The translations under genes were made by a program, and so were the position numbers. A stretch of DNA of 58,199 bases from Bacteroidota bacterium (GTDB lineage: Bacteria > Bacteroidota > Ignavibacteria > UBA10030 > UBA8401), in contig JAJYOI010000007.1 in the NCBI GenBank assembly GCA_021796275.1, forward strand, positions 1 through 58,199. Reading direction: 5' to 3'. Within the stretch, counting starts at the first letter, position 1, and each line of letters begins with the position of its first letter. The notes beneath the pieces were generated by a model. The model made no database searches. It was not told the origin of the DNA and saw nothing but the letters and a program-made list of their open reading frames with translations. Of this stretch, positions 37,990 through 48,897 are shown in pieces.

Positions 37990-38625
37990 ATGAACGGATT
38001 ACATTTCTATTTTGCCGTCATTTCAGCCGCGCTTATCCTTGACGGATGCGCAGGTTCCCGTCCTGCCGGCATTCAGTCCCAAGGGAATTTGCAACATTTT
38101 GACAAATCCATCGTCACCGTCGCGCAGTGGGGCGGTACGCGCGATACGCTTCAGCATCCCGTTCAAACAATCACTCATATCACACTCCATCACGGCGGAG
38201 TTGATTTCACGAAAGATGAAGACCCGCGCGCGTACCTGCGCAATCTTCAAAGCTGGTCACGCTCGGAAAAGAAATGGATGGACATTCCATATCATTATCT
38301 GATTGATCTCGACGGAACAATTTATGAAGGACGGGACATTCGGTACGCCGGCGACACGAACACAGAATATGATCCGACCGGACATGCATTGATCTGCGTG
38401 CTGGGAAATTATGAAAATATTTCGCCGACGAAAGAACAGCTCCGCTCGATCGTGAATCTTTTCACATGGCTGTGCTGGAAATATCATCTCTCGCCGGAAG
38501 TCATCAAAGGGCATAAGGATTATTCGAAGATCACAGTGTGTCCGGGAAAGAATTTGTATGCGTACCTTGCCGACGGATATTTTCGACGGGAAGTGGAAAA
38601 AGAATTAGCGCAAATGAAAAAATAG
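37990..38625 (+). CDS. N-acetylmuramoyl-L-alanine amidase (amidase_2/PGRP)
   Basis: 'THITLHHGGVDF', 'WMDIPYHYLIDLDGTIYEGRDIRYAGDTNT', 'IKGHKDYSKITVCPGKNL'. Confidence 0.92.
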   Translation: MNGLHFYFAVISAALILDGCAGSRPAGIQSQGNLQHFDKSIVTVAQWGGTRDTLQHPVQTITHITLHHGGVDFTKDEDPRAYLRNLQSWSRSEKKWMDIPYHYLIDLDGTIYEGRDIRYAGDTNTEYDPTGHALICVLGNYENISPTKEQLRSIVNLFTWLCWKYHLSPEVIKGHKDYSKITVCPGKNLYAYLADGYFRREVEKELAQMKK

Positions 38626-38642
38626 AGCGCCAAGATTTGTAA

Positions 38643-39098
38643 TCACTCTTTCTTCTCGGCACCGAGGCGCGCAAGTTGATCGGCGCGTTCATTCAGCTCA
38701 ATACCAACATGCCCTTCGACTTTGCGGAAGCTTGTTTTAAACTTTGAAAGTACATCAAGCAGGCGTTCCCACAGATCCCGGTTTTCTACCGGCTGTTTCT
38801 TTGCATTCTTCCAGCCGTTGCGCTGCCATTTTTCGTACCACTTCTGCTGCATGCAATTCACAAGGTACGCGCTGTCGGAACAAATGACGACGGGCAAATC
38901 TATCCGCTTCAACGACTCAAGCGCGCTGATACACGCCGTCAATTCCATTCGCTGATTGGTGGTATTTTTCTCGCCGCCGAAAATTTCTTTGCGATGATTC
39001 TGAAACAGCAGCACCGCTCCCCATCCGCCGCGATTCGTTCCAAACTGATTTCCCGAACATGCCCCGTCGCAGTAAATAATTATTTGATCATGGCTCAT
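38643..39098 (-). CDS. rnhA: Ribonuclease HI
   Basis: 'IYCDGACSGNQFGTNRGGWGAVL', 'TTNQRMELTACISALESL', 'VEGHVGIELNERADQLA'. Confidence 0.95.
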   Translation of the reverse strand: MSHDQIIIYCDGACSGNQFGTNRGGWGAVLLFQNHRKEIFGGEKNTTNQRMELTACISALESLKRIDLPVVICSDSAYLVNCMQQKWYEKWQRNGWKNAKKQPVENRDLWERLLDVLSKFKTSFRKVEGHVGIELNERADQLARLGAEKKE

Positions 39099-39100
39099 AA

Positions 39101-39484
39101 TTAATTTGACGCAGCGCGAAGTGTAAACCGCGGAATTGCCGCATGAAACTGCTCTCCGCTTTCGTGCGCCATCAGATATGTTCCCTCCATCGCACCTTCA
39201 AAAGTTTCGAGAATACAAAAGCTGTTGTACTCATGCACGCCGCCCGGAGCAATCTCCGGCTGCTTCCCGACAACGCCCTCGCCTTCAACTTCTTTTACAT
39301 CGCCAGCGGCATCCGTAATAAACCAGTGGCGCCGCAGAAGCTGCACGGATTCTTGTCTGTGATTTTCAATACGGATAAAATACGTGAACACAAATTTCTT
39401 CGCAATCGCGTCCGACTGGCCGTCAAGATAAACGGGGCGCACCATAATTGTGATGCCTTCAGTTGTCGCTGTGTAGGTTGTCAT
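39101..39484 (-). CDS. apaG: ApaG (Co2+/Mg2+ efflux protein family)
   Basis: 'FVFTYFIRIENHRQESVQLLRRHWFITDAAGDVKEVEGEGVVGKQPEIAPGGVHEYNSFC'. Confidence 0.95.
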   Translation of the reverse strand: MTTYTATTEGITIMVRPVYLDGQSDAIAKKFVFTYFIRIENHRQESVQLLRRHWFITDAAGDVKEVEGEGVVGKQPEIAPGGVHEYNSFCILETFEGAMEGTYLMAHESGEQFHAAIPRFTLRAASN

Positions 39485-39556
39485 TGAGCCTTTATCGCCG
39501 CCGTTGTTGTAATTTTCTCAACAGAGAATTCATTCCTCTCATTGCATACCAAGCCG

Positions 39557-42106
39557 TCAAAACTCGAACGAGCATCCGCCGACCGGAAAAAAAGAAAACT
39601 GATAAACCGTCTGCGTGGTTCCATCGCTGAGATGATTTATCATAAAAACATTCGCCCGGTTCAAAAGATTCTGAACCTGCAGAAACACCACCAAATTCCA
39701 TTGCGTAAAATGAAAACGGCTGATCCATTGCACGTCGAGCCGCTGATAATCGGGATACCGCGCCGAATTGATCTCGCCGGTCGACTGCCACCAGCCGCGC
39801 GACCACGCAATTCCGCCTTCACGATGCTGTTCGGCGGTTGTATAACGCATCGGCGTGTACGCGTTGCCGGAAGAATACCGAAACCGCAGGCTGAATTCCA
39901 TGTCATCGGAGAATGGTAAAATCATTGACGGATACTTAAGATACAACGGCATCTCATTCAACTTCGAACGCGTGTTCTTCACAATTTTCCCAAGCACCAG
40001 AGTTGTGATCAATGGATAATCATAATCATCGGGATACGAACCGACATTCACCGGCGCATAGCCGGGAAGATTCAGGCGGGGATCTTCCTGCCGTGTCGAG
40101 GAATACGAAACGCTCAGCGTGCCGTAAAAATCCTCAACTTGTTTTTGCTGAATGAACAGTTCGATGCCTTTCGAAGTTTTCTTTCCGACATTCAGATAAT
40201 GATCGCTGCGAAATGTTTTGTCGGAAAAATAGATGAAGCTTTCGCTCACCGGCAGATCGGAATATTGCTTGTAATATGTTTCGAGACTTGCTTTCAACCC
40301 TTCAGCAAAAATATGCTCAATGCCCAGCACAAAATGGCGCGCGTGACTGTTCTTCAAGTTGTGATTGTATCCTGTTTGTCCGTTGTAGCCGTTGTCGCCG
40401 TACAACGGATACGATTGCGTTTGATAATATTCTCCATACGCAAAATTGATTCGCGTTGTCGGCGGAACAATTTCGTACGAGGCGCTGAGGCGCGGGCTGA
40501 CGTTTCCTTGTTTCGAATAACTGAAATAATCGTATCGCACACCTGCCGTGAGCGTCAGCAATGGAAGCACATCAATTTTATCGCTGAGATAGCCGTAAAT
40601 TTTATGCGCGTCTCCGAAGCCAAGCGTCGTCACGGTATTTCCCGGCTTCCAGACTGCACTGGGAATTTCGAACACGCCGTCGCCGTTGAAATCGTACCGC
40701 GCAGTATCGCCGTCCCACCGCGCTTCGTCCCGAAAACTGCCCGTCGTCAAATATTGCGCTCCGGCAGAAATTTCGTGCGAAGGAAACAGGCGGTACACCA
40801 TTTCATATTTTGCCGCGGCAAGGTTTTCATCTGAATTGTCATAATACACTTTGCGCGAGGCGAGAAGGGCATGAGTGATCACTTGCCCTTCGCTTCCGTA
40901 TGTGTGCGCTGTAAAATCGGAACTGACGTCGACGAAATAGACATTTCCAAATCCGTACAAAGAGAATACTGAATATCCTTTCGCACCCCACAAGCTTTTC
41001 AAACTGATTCCGGCGGCGTATTGATGATTGTGCACGTCAATCGTTTCAACGCTGGAAGAATCCGATGTGTTTGCACGCTGAAGATTTTTTTCGCCAGAAT
41101 TTCCCGCGATAAGAATTTTATCGTTGCCGTAAATACCGCTGAAGAGAAGTTTCTGTGAAGGGCTCAGATCGTAGACAACTTTGAATTGAGCATCGTAATA
41201 TTTCGGAATCGCGGTCAATCCAAGCGCAGAAATGCCGACAAGGTTATCAATTGTTTCGAGAAAACTCCGTCGTGCAGAAACAATCCACGAACCGCGTCCG
41301 TTGTTCATGCCTCCTTCCATCACGGTGCCAAATCCGGCGAAGTGAATGCCGGTGTTCGATGCGAACGCACGCTGCCGGTCGCCTTCGCGAAGCGTTATAT
41401 CCATCACCGATGAAAGCTTGTCGCCGTATTGCGCAGGAAATCCTCCCGAGGAAAAATTGATTTCCTCAACCAGATCAACATTTACCATGTTGATGGGGCC
41501 GCCGGAGTTCATTTGATTCGGATAATGATTGGTGGAAGGAATTTCAAGATAATCCATCACCGTCAGGTTTTCGTTCGGCGCGCCGCCGCGAACGATCAAT
41601 TCATTTGTTTGGTCGGTGGAATTTGCAACGCCGGGCATAGACTGAACAATGCGCTGCACATCCTGATCGCTTCCGGGGGAACGCAGAACTTCAGCGCCGC
41701 TTAATCCGATCGTGCTTACCGGACTGATCGAACCGGCACGGCTGAAGTAATCCGCTTTCACTTCAACACCCTGAAGATTGATCGCCTCTTCGCTCAATTT
41801 TATTTTAACAATCGCGCTGCGTCCCGTTGAAACCACAACATTCGTCAGCACGACCGGCGTGTACCCGAGCAATGTTGCCCGCAAACTGAATTCACCGACT
41901 TCGATATTGCTGATGACAAAATTCCCGCGCTCATCCGTTATGGAGCCAACGGCGGGTTTTTCGACGATGATAATGTTCACACCGACAAGCGGCTGTTCTG
42001 TCGCGCCGTCAATAACCTGACCGGAAATTTGTCCTCGTTTTTCGTCTGCCATAAGTGCAACAGCATAAACAACAAGAACAATTATTGCACCGATGAGTTT
42101 CGTCAT
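39557..42106 (-). CDS. TonB-dependent receptor with N-terminal carboxypeptidase-regulatory-like domain
   Basis: 'GQVIDGATEQPLVGVNIIIVEK', plug-domain 'LSGAEVLRSPGSDQDVQRIVQSMPGV'; start trimmed to MTKLIGAII. Confidence 0.92.
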   Translation of the reverse strand: MTKLIGAIIVLVVYAVALMADEKRGQISGQVIDGATEQPLVGVNIIIVEKPAVGSITDERGNFVISNIEVGEFSLRATLLGYTPVVLTNVVVSTGRSAIVKIKLSEEAINLQGVEVKADYFSRAGSISPVSTIGLSGAEVLRSPGSDQDVQRIVQSMPGVANSTDQTNELIVRGGAPNENLTVMDYLEIPSTNHYPNQMNSGGPINMVNVDLVEEINFSSGGFPAQYGDKLSSVMDITLREGDRQRAFASNTGIHFAGFGTVMEGGMNNGRGSWIVSARRSFLETIDNLVGISALGLTAIPKYYDAQFKVVYDLSPSQKLLFSGIYGNDKILIAGNSGEKNLQRANTSDSSSVETIDVHNHQYAAGISLKSLWGAKGYSVFSLYGFGNVYFVDVSSDFTAHTYGSEGQVITHALLASRKVYYDNSDENLAAAKYEMVYRLFPSHEISAGAQYLTTGSFRDEARWDGDTARYDFNGDGVFEIPSAVWKPGNTVTTLGFGDAHKIYGYLSDKIDVLPLLTLTAGVRYDYFSYSKQGNVSPRLSASYEIVPPTTRINFAYGEYYQTQSYPLYGDNGYNGQTGYNHNLKNSHARHFVLGIEHIFAEGLKASLETYYKQYSDLPVSESFIYFSDKTFRSDHYLNVGKKTSKGIELFIQQKQVEDFYGTLSVSYSSTRQEDPRLNLPGYAPVNVGSYPDDYDYPLITTLVLGKIVKNTRSKLNEMPLYLKYPSMILPFSDDMEFSLRFRYSSGNAYTPMRYTTAEQHREGGIAWSRGWWQSTGEINSARYPDYQRLDVQWISRFHFTQWNLVVFLQVQNLLNRANVFMINHLSDGTTQTVYQFSFFPVGGCSFEF

Positions 42107-42202
42107 TATCGTTTCAGCGGATGTTTTGGAATGATTCTCTTTGTGAACTTGTGAGATATACGGGAAAAATCTTTCGGTGTTACACAATGTCGAAGTTCAA
42201 CC

Positions 42203-42919
42203 CTACTCAACTTTTTTCATGCACTCCGGTCCTTCGTTGCGTGCATTGTTCACATAGGATGAAACGCGGTACGCTTTCATTTCCGAAGCAGGAAACGGAA
42301 CAAGCATTTTCTTGAGCGCACCGGTATTTTTATATGTGCGGTCGAGCCACATCTCAAAATGCCGCTCCGGCATAATCACCGGCATACGATGATGAATTTC
42401 CGACATCAACGCATTGGGTGCCGTTGTAATAATTGTGAAGCTTGGAAATTCTTCTCCTTTGTCGTTCTTCCACACAGAAAACAATCCGGCAAACATAAAC
42501 GGTTGTTCATTTTTCATGCAGATGCACATCGGGTGTTTTTCTTCTACCAATTTCATTTTCCCTTTTGCTTCAACAGAAACCGAAATCTTTTTCCATTCAT
42601 AAAACGCATCTGCCGGAATCAAACATCTGCTTCCTTTGAAATAAGGAGCAAACAGCGCACTCGTTTCTATCGTTTCGGCTCTTGCATTAAACGCAACGGA
42701 TGCTGGCTTCCCGTCTTTTGACGTGTGCGGAATCAGCCACCACAACATTTGCAGTGCGATAAGTTCGCCGCCCCGCTGAGCAAACACAGGCATATGCTGC
42801 ATCGGCGCCGCATTATAGCGCGGCAAATGTTCGTCCATGTGCCCGTCGTCTTTTACACGAAGCTCTTTGTACGTAAGAAAAACCCGCTTGCCGTTAATGA
42901 GAACGTATCGTCCGCACAT
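42203..42919 (-). CDS. SOS response-associated peptidase (SRAP/HMCES-YedK family)
   Basis: 'MCGRYVLI' start puts the catalytic Cys at position 2; 'RCLIPADAFYEW', 'HHRMPVIM'. Confidence 0.93.
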   Translation of the reverse strand: MCGRYVLINGKRVFLTYKELRVKDDGHMDEHLPRYNAAPMQHMPVFAQRGGELIALQMLWWLIPHTSKDGKPASVAFNARAETIETSALFAPYFKGSRCLIPADAFYEWKKISVSVEAKGKMKLVEEKHPMCICMKNEQPFMFAGLFSVWKNDKGEEFPSFTIITTAPNALMSEIHHRMPVIMPERHFEMWLDRTYKNTGALKKMLVPFPASEMKAYRVSSYVNNARNEGPECMKKVE

Positions 42920-42976
42920 GCAGATACCACTGAACAACAATTTCAGAAATTGGAATGACGGGCAGCGAAGAACGGT

Positions 42977-44302
42977 TCATCGAAGATGATATTTCAACGG
43001 ATTTGGGCGAAGGTGGCATTCTTCAGCGATGCGAAAATTGTTGATAAATCCGCTGTCGCGAAGCTGATACAGCCGCGGCACCAATTTGTCGCGCAGGTCT
43101 ATCGGCGTGATCGGATTGATGAAAATGCTTGTGCCGCCTTCAAATCCTGCCGGAACATTAACGCGCCATTTCAACAGAACATGCCACGGCATTTTATAGA
43201 TTGCATCGATCGGCGTGTAATACCATTCCTCGTTGCAGGAAATCTGGCTGCCCAACGCGGCGTGACACGCATGGACGAGATTGCTCATGCCGCGTAATTC
43301 ATCGTCGGAATGTTCGAACGGACGCGAGTGATAGGATTTCGAATAAATTTCAATCGTCGGAAAACGATGCCCGATGCCGACGAAGGCAATCGCGAAATCA
43401 TTTTCAGCAAAAACAAGATTGTATTGCGAAGCAAGATTGACGCCGAATTCATTGAAGATGTTTGGATCTTCCCGCAGCATTTTAATCTGCGTCTGCATCG
43501 CCGAACCCCACTCATCCAAACCGACAATCTGTTTGTGCAAATGGTCAACCGACGCACCGGCAGGATGAAGCCAGTTTTGAAATACGCTGATGTACCGAAT
43601 GTAACGATTCTGCTGCAGCATATCCTGCATCGAATCCAGCGCCAGCTTGAAATACTGGTAATGTTCTTCCTGTGTCAATTCTCCGGATGAAGCAAGCTGT
43701 GTATCGTGCGTCGCTCCTTTGATGAAATGCTTGTGCGCGATGATCAATTCATGGCAGCCGCCGAAGAACGCGTCAAGCATCTGTATTTTTTCAAACTGAG
43801 TCTTGCGGCGGATTTCCTGCTCGGATTTTCCCGACATTTTCATTTTGTAGCGGTACAGCGCGTTGATATGCTCTTCACCTTTCGGCGTCGCCACGTACGC
43901 ATCGCGCCATTCGATTGCTTCTTTCGTTAAACGATAATCATAATTCTTCTTCCAGTATTCAATGGTCACAATCTCAAACAGATTTCCAACGCGGCGGAAT
44001 TCAGCGACGGTTTCATAATACCGTTCGGCGGGAAGATGGCGAATATGTTCGTACCACGAATCGCGTTTGACAAGCCGCGCTTTCTCCGGAGGCGTTTCGA
44101 AATACCGCGTCTCACAAAAACTGCAGAAGTTTTCACGCTCGACCGCAGTAAACGGCTTTGATGATGAAGGAACCTCGTTGGAGATCGGCTTGCTGGCGCG
44201 CCCCGGAACAGCCCACACTTCCGTGCCGGTGAACGGATTGATCTGCTTCACCGTTCCATCAGGCATCACGTTATAATAAGAGTTGTAACTGTTTGTGAGC
44301 AT
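42977..44302 (-). CDS. DUF4921 / GalT-like (HIT-superfamily) protein
   Basis: 'INPFTGTEVWAVPGRASKPIS...FCSFCETRYFETPPEKARLV', 'HPAGASVDHLHKQIVGL'. Confidence 0.8.
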   Translation of the reverse strand: MLTNSYNSYYNVMPDGTVKQINPFTGTEVWAVPGRASKPISNEVPSSSKPFTAVERENFCSFCETRYFETPPEKARLVKRDSWYEHIRHLPAERYYETVAEFRRVGNLFEIVTIEYWKKNYDYRLTKEAIEWRDAYVATPKGEEHINALYRYKMKMSGKSEQEIRRKTQFEKIQMLDAFFGGCHELIIAHKHFIKGATHDTQLASSGELTQEEHYQYFKLALDSMQDMLQQNRYIRYISVFQNWLHPAGASVDHLHKQIVGLDEWGSAMQTQIKMLREDPNIFNEFGVNLASQYNLVFAENDFAIAFVGIGHRFPTIEIYSKSYHSRPFEHSDDELRGMSNLVHACHAALGSQISCNEEWYYTPIDAIYKMPWHVLLKWRVNVPAGFEGGTSIFINPITPIDLRDKLVPRLYQLRDSGFINNFRIAEECHLRPNPLKYHLR

Positions 44303-44330
44303 GAGAAAGAAAAAACTGCACCACACTTTA

Positions 44331-44383
44331 ACCGCAAAGGTGTAATGACGCGAAGATTCATAGCGCCATTGCGTCTCTGCGGT
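44331..44383. repeat. Gene-less inverted low-complexity repeat D (21-bp arms, 11-nt loop)
   Basis: ACCGCAAAGGTGTAATGACGC / reverse complement ACCGCAGAGACGCAATGGCGC, about 16/21, all differences transitions. Confidence 0.75.
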
Positions 44384-44392
44384 AAATTCTCC

Positions 44393-45793
44393 TTAAATCT
44401 TCGACGCCGCTTTCAACATTGCCTGCACTTTGTCAGGACTGCTGGCTTCCGCATAAAAACGAATCAACGGCTCGGTACCGGATGCGCGTACGAGAATCCA
44501 TCCGCCGTCAACAAAAAATTTAAATCCGTCGGTTGTATCAATGCGATGGACGGTGAACGCTCCGATCTTCTTCGGCTTTTTGCTGTAGTAACCGACAATC
44601 TTTTTCTTTTCCTGTTCTGTCACATGCGCATCAATTCTGCCGAAATGATATTCGCCGTACTCGTCAAACAATTCCTGCACAAGCTGGCTCAGTTTCATTC
44701 GCCGCACCGCCATAATTTCCGCAAGAAGAAATCCGACAAAGATGCCGTCGCGTTCCGGCAAATGTCCTTTCACGCCAAGTCCGCCGCTTTCTTCACCGGC
44801 GATGATAATGTCGCGCTCGACCATCAACCGGCAGAGATATTTGAAACCGACCGGTGTTTCATTCAACGTGATTCCGTACTTCGCGCACATCTTCGGAATA
44901 ATTTCGCTGACCGACAACGACTTCGCCACTTCTCCTTTGTAATGTTTTCGTTCAACAAGATATTTCAAAAGGATTGCAAAAATGCGGTGCGAGTCAACAA
45001 AATTTCCATTTTCATCAATTGCTCCGACACGGTCGGCATCACCATCGGTTGCAATGCCGATATCGTATCCGCCGGCACGGACTTCAACAGCAAGCTCTTC
45101 GAGATTCTGTGCAAGCGGTTCGGGATGTCCGCCGCCGAACGACGGATTAAGTGAGCTTCGAATTGTACCGACATTTGGTATGAGCATTTCAGGAACGCCC
45201 TGCCCTGCGCCGAACATTGCGTCGTACATAATCTTCACGCCGACGACTTTGATCAGATCGAATTCGATTTTTGTTTTGATGTCTTCAACATAAATGGAAG
45301 TAAGATCAACAAACTCGATGATTTTTTTCTTCACGAGATCATCAAACGGCTTCAGCTTCAACGGAAGCTCTTTCGCCTTCAGAATCGGGGCAAGCTGCTG
45401 TTCGACTTTCGCCACCATTTCGGGATGCGCCGGCCCGCCGAAATCTCCTTTGATTTTGAAGCCGTTGTATTTCGCCGGATTGTGGCTCGCGGTGATGACA
45501 ACGCCGCCGGCGGCATTCATCTTCACAATACCGAGCGACGTCATTGGCGTGGAAGAAATCTTATCCGCCAATTTCACTTTCACGCCTGCGCTCGCAATCA
45601 CCTGAGCGGCAGCGTGCGCAAATTCTTCCGAAAGAAACCGCGCGTCATAGCCGATGACGATTCCGTTTTTTATTTTTTTATGTTTTTTGAAATAGCGCGC
45701 AGTTGCCAGCGCGACTTTCTGAAGATTGGCAAACGTGAAATCTTCGGCAATTACGCCGCGCCATCCGTCTGTTCCGAATTTGATTGATGCCAT
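44393..45793 (-). CDS. Phosphoglucomutase/phosphomannomutase
   Basis: 'KFGTDGWRGVIAEDFT', 'GGVVITASHNPAKYNGFKIK', 'ATDGDADRVG', 'EESGGLG', 'RASGTEPLIRFY'. Confidence 0.95.
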   Translation of the reverse strand: MASIKFGTDGWRGVIAEDFTFANLQKVALATARYFKKHKKIKNGIVIGYDARFLSEEFAHAAAQVIASAGVKVKLADKISSTPMTSLGIVKMNAAGGVVITASHNPAKYNGFKIKGDFGGPAHPEMVAKVEQQLAPILKAKELPLKLKPFDDLVKKKIIEFVDLTSIYVEDIKTKIEFDLIKVVGVKIMYDAMFGAGQGVPEMLIPNVGTIRSSLNPSFGGGHPEPLAQNLEELAVEVRAGGYDIGIATDGDADRVGAIDENGNFVDSHRIFAILLKYLVERKHYKGEVAKSLSVSEIIPKMCAKYGITLNETPVGFKYLCRLMVERDIIIAGEESGGLGVKGHLPERDGIFVGFLLAEIMAVRRMKLSQLVQELFDEYGEYHFGRIDAHVTEQEKKKIVGYYSKKPKKIGAFTVHRIDTTDGFKFFVDGGWILVRASGTEPLIRFYAEASSPDKVQAMLKAASKI

Positions 45794-45839
45794 AATAATA
45801 GTTTTTGTTAATAAATAAAATCAGTAGTTGAACTATGCT

Positions 45840-46268
45840 GTAAAACGAGAAAAGTAAAACGTGAGACGATTGATTTGTATCATTCTTTTCTTCTCTGAAA
45901 TCGGATAAGTCCGCTTAACAATGAATCAACCGCGTCAATCTGCTGGAATACTTTGATGACAGCCTCAGCCGAGAGATACTTCAGCAATTTACACAACTCA
46001 AGTTGCGTATCTAATTCACTCAAAGATGCGCGTGCAATAATATAAAAATTAAGAGAATCCTTTTTTGTCTGTCGCGCTGCACCCTCAGCAATGTTTGAAG
46101 GAATTGAGACCGCCGATCTTCTCATTTGTGCAATCAATCCGAATCTTTCTTCGTCTGGGAAATGTTTTGTAATCTCGTAAACTGTTGCTACCAGCTTCAT
46201 TGCTTCTTGCCAAACATTCAAATTCTTATGAGATTTTATCATCTCACGTCTCCCATTTCACATTTCAC
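45840..46268. repeat. Inverted low-complexity arms flanking IVP gene B (45840-45868 / 46240-46268)
   Basis: GTAAAACGAGAAAAGTAAAACGTGAGACG vs reverse complement GTGAAATGTGAAATGGGAGACGTGAGATG, about 21/29 ungapped. Confidence 0.7.
45880..46242 (-). CDS. Four-helix-bundle protein (S23/IVP family), copy B
   Basis: 'LNVWQEAMKLVATVYEITKHFPDEERFGLIAQMRRSAVSIPSNIAEGAAR'. Confidence 0.95.
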   Translation of the reverse strand: MIKSHKNLNVWQEAMKLVATVYEITKHFPDEERFGLIAQMRRSAVSIPSNIAEGAARQTKKDSLNFYIIARASLSELDTQLELCKLLKYLSAEAVIKVFQQIDAVDSLLSGLIRFQRRKE

Positions 46269-46300
46269 TGCACTCTCACAGCAAGTTTCACTTCTAGGAT

Positions 46301-47605
<1,305 letters not shown>

Positions 47606-47724
47606 TTAAGATGTGAAATAATGCTTTCGGTATAAAATGAGTGTTGAAATTTGCTCAAAATTTGGTTGAAATGCAATTTGAATGCCCGTCTTGTTCTCGC
47701 CCCGATTTTTCCCTACCTTTTGTT

Positions 47725-48897
47725 ATGAAATTTCTCATTGCGCCAAACGCGCTGAAAGGCTCACTGACACCGATTGAAGCCGCAGAAAGCATTGCCGCCG
47801 CGCTGGAACAAATTTCTCACAACGATTTCACACTTTGCCCGATTGCCGACGGAGGAAACGGAACACTGGAGTGCCTTGTCCGCGCAACGAATGGAAAATT
47901 TTCCCTAGCTGCGGTAACCGGACCTTTGCAAACAAAAAAAGTTTCAGCACGGTGGGGAATTCTTGGCGATGGAAAAATTGAAAATGGCGCTACGGGCGAC
48001 ACCGCGGTTATCGAAATGGCAGAAGCGGCAGGTTTGTCCGCCTATGGCGGACTGAAGCCCAGCGAGTACGACGTGCTTCACGCAACAACGTTCGGCGTCG
48101 GTGAACTGATTATTGCCGCGCTTGATGCCGGATTCAGAAAAATTATTATCGGCATGGGGGGCAGCGCGACAAACGATGGCGGTACCGGATGCGCCCGCGC
48201 ATTAGGCGCGCGTTTTCTTGCTGAAAGCTCCGTTGGAGATGAGAACGGCAATGAACTCCCCGACGGCGGCATTCACCTTTCACGTCTCAAACACATTGAT
48301 TGTCGAAAACTCGATGAACGTTTGAAAGGATGTGAGATCACAGCACTTTCCGATGTAACAAATGTATTGTGCGGACCTGAGGGCGCTTCGTTCACATTTG
48401 CAAAACAAAAAGGCGCGAAAGAAAGTGAGCTTCAAATTCTTGATGATGCGCTTCGACATTATGCTTCTGTCCTTAAAAAAGATTTGAAGGAAGATGTTGC
48501 TTCTCTTCCCGGCAGCGGTGCAGCAGGCGGACTCGGCGCAGGATTAGTTGCATTTTGTAATGCAAATATCGTTTCCGGAATTGATTTTGTTCTCGACACG
48601 ATCCACTTTGATGAACTTCTTCAGCACTGCGATGCTGTAATTACCGCCGAAGGAACGATCGACGAACAGACATTATTCGGAAAAGGAATTGCCGGAATTG
48701 CTCTGCGCGCTGAGAAGTTTCACAAACCAATCCACGCATTCGCCGGAAGAATTAATGGCGATACGGAAAAGCTGAAAAGAAAATTACATCTCGCATCACT
48801 TCATCAAATCTCTCCCGACACAATGCCTCTTAATGAAGCAATGAAAAACGCAAGAACGCTGCTGGAGAACGAAATTAAAAAAACTTTTACTCCATGA
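47725..48897 (+). CDS. Glycerate kinase (GlxK/GarK family)
   Basis: 'MKFLIAPNALKGSLTPIEAAESI', 'IIGMGGSATNDGGTGCARALGARF', 'SGAAGGLGAGLVAF'. Confidence 0.95.
   Translation: MKFLIAPNALKGSLTPIEAAESIAAALEQISHNDFTLCPIADGGNGTLECLVRATNGKFSLAAVTGPLQTKKVSARWGILGDGKIENGATGDTAVIEMAEAAGLSAYGGLKPSEYDVLHATTFGVGELIIAALDAGFRKIIIGMGGSATNDGGTGCARALGARFLAESSVGDENGNELPDGGIHLSRLKHIDCRKLDERLKGCEITALSDVTNVLCGPEGASFTFAKQKGAKESELQILDDALRHYASVLKKDLKEDVASLPGSGAAGGLGAGLVAFCNANIVSGIDFVLDTIHFDELLQHCDAVITAEGTIDEQTLFGKGIAGIALRAEKFHKPIHAFAGRINGDTEKLKRKLHLASLHQISPDTMPLNEAMKNARTLLENEIKKTFTP

Noticed and set aside
40139-40834. 231-aa plus-strand ORF
   Set aside because: Antisense shadow of the TonB-dependent receptor.
44345-45154. 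269-aa plus-strand ORF
   Set aside because: Antisense shadow of the phosphoglucomutase/phosphomannomutase gene.
45880-46242. 23S rRNA intervening sequence
   Set aside because: Flanked by enolase and a phosphohexomutase gene; no rRNA sequence in the window.
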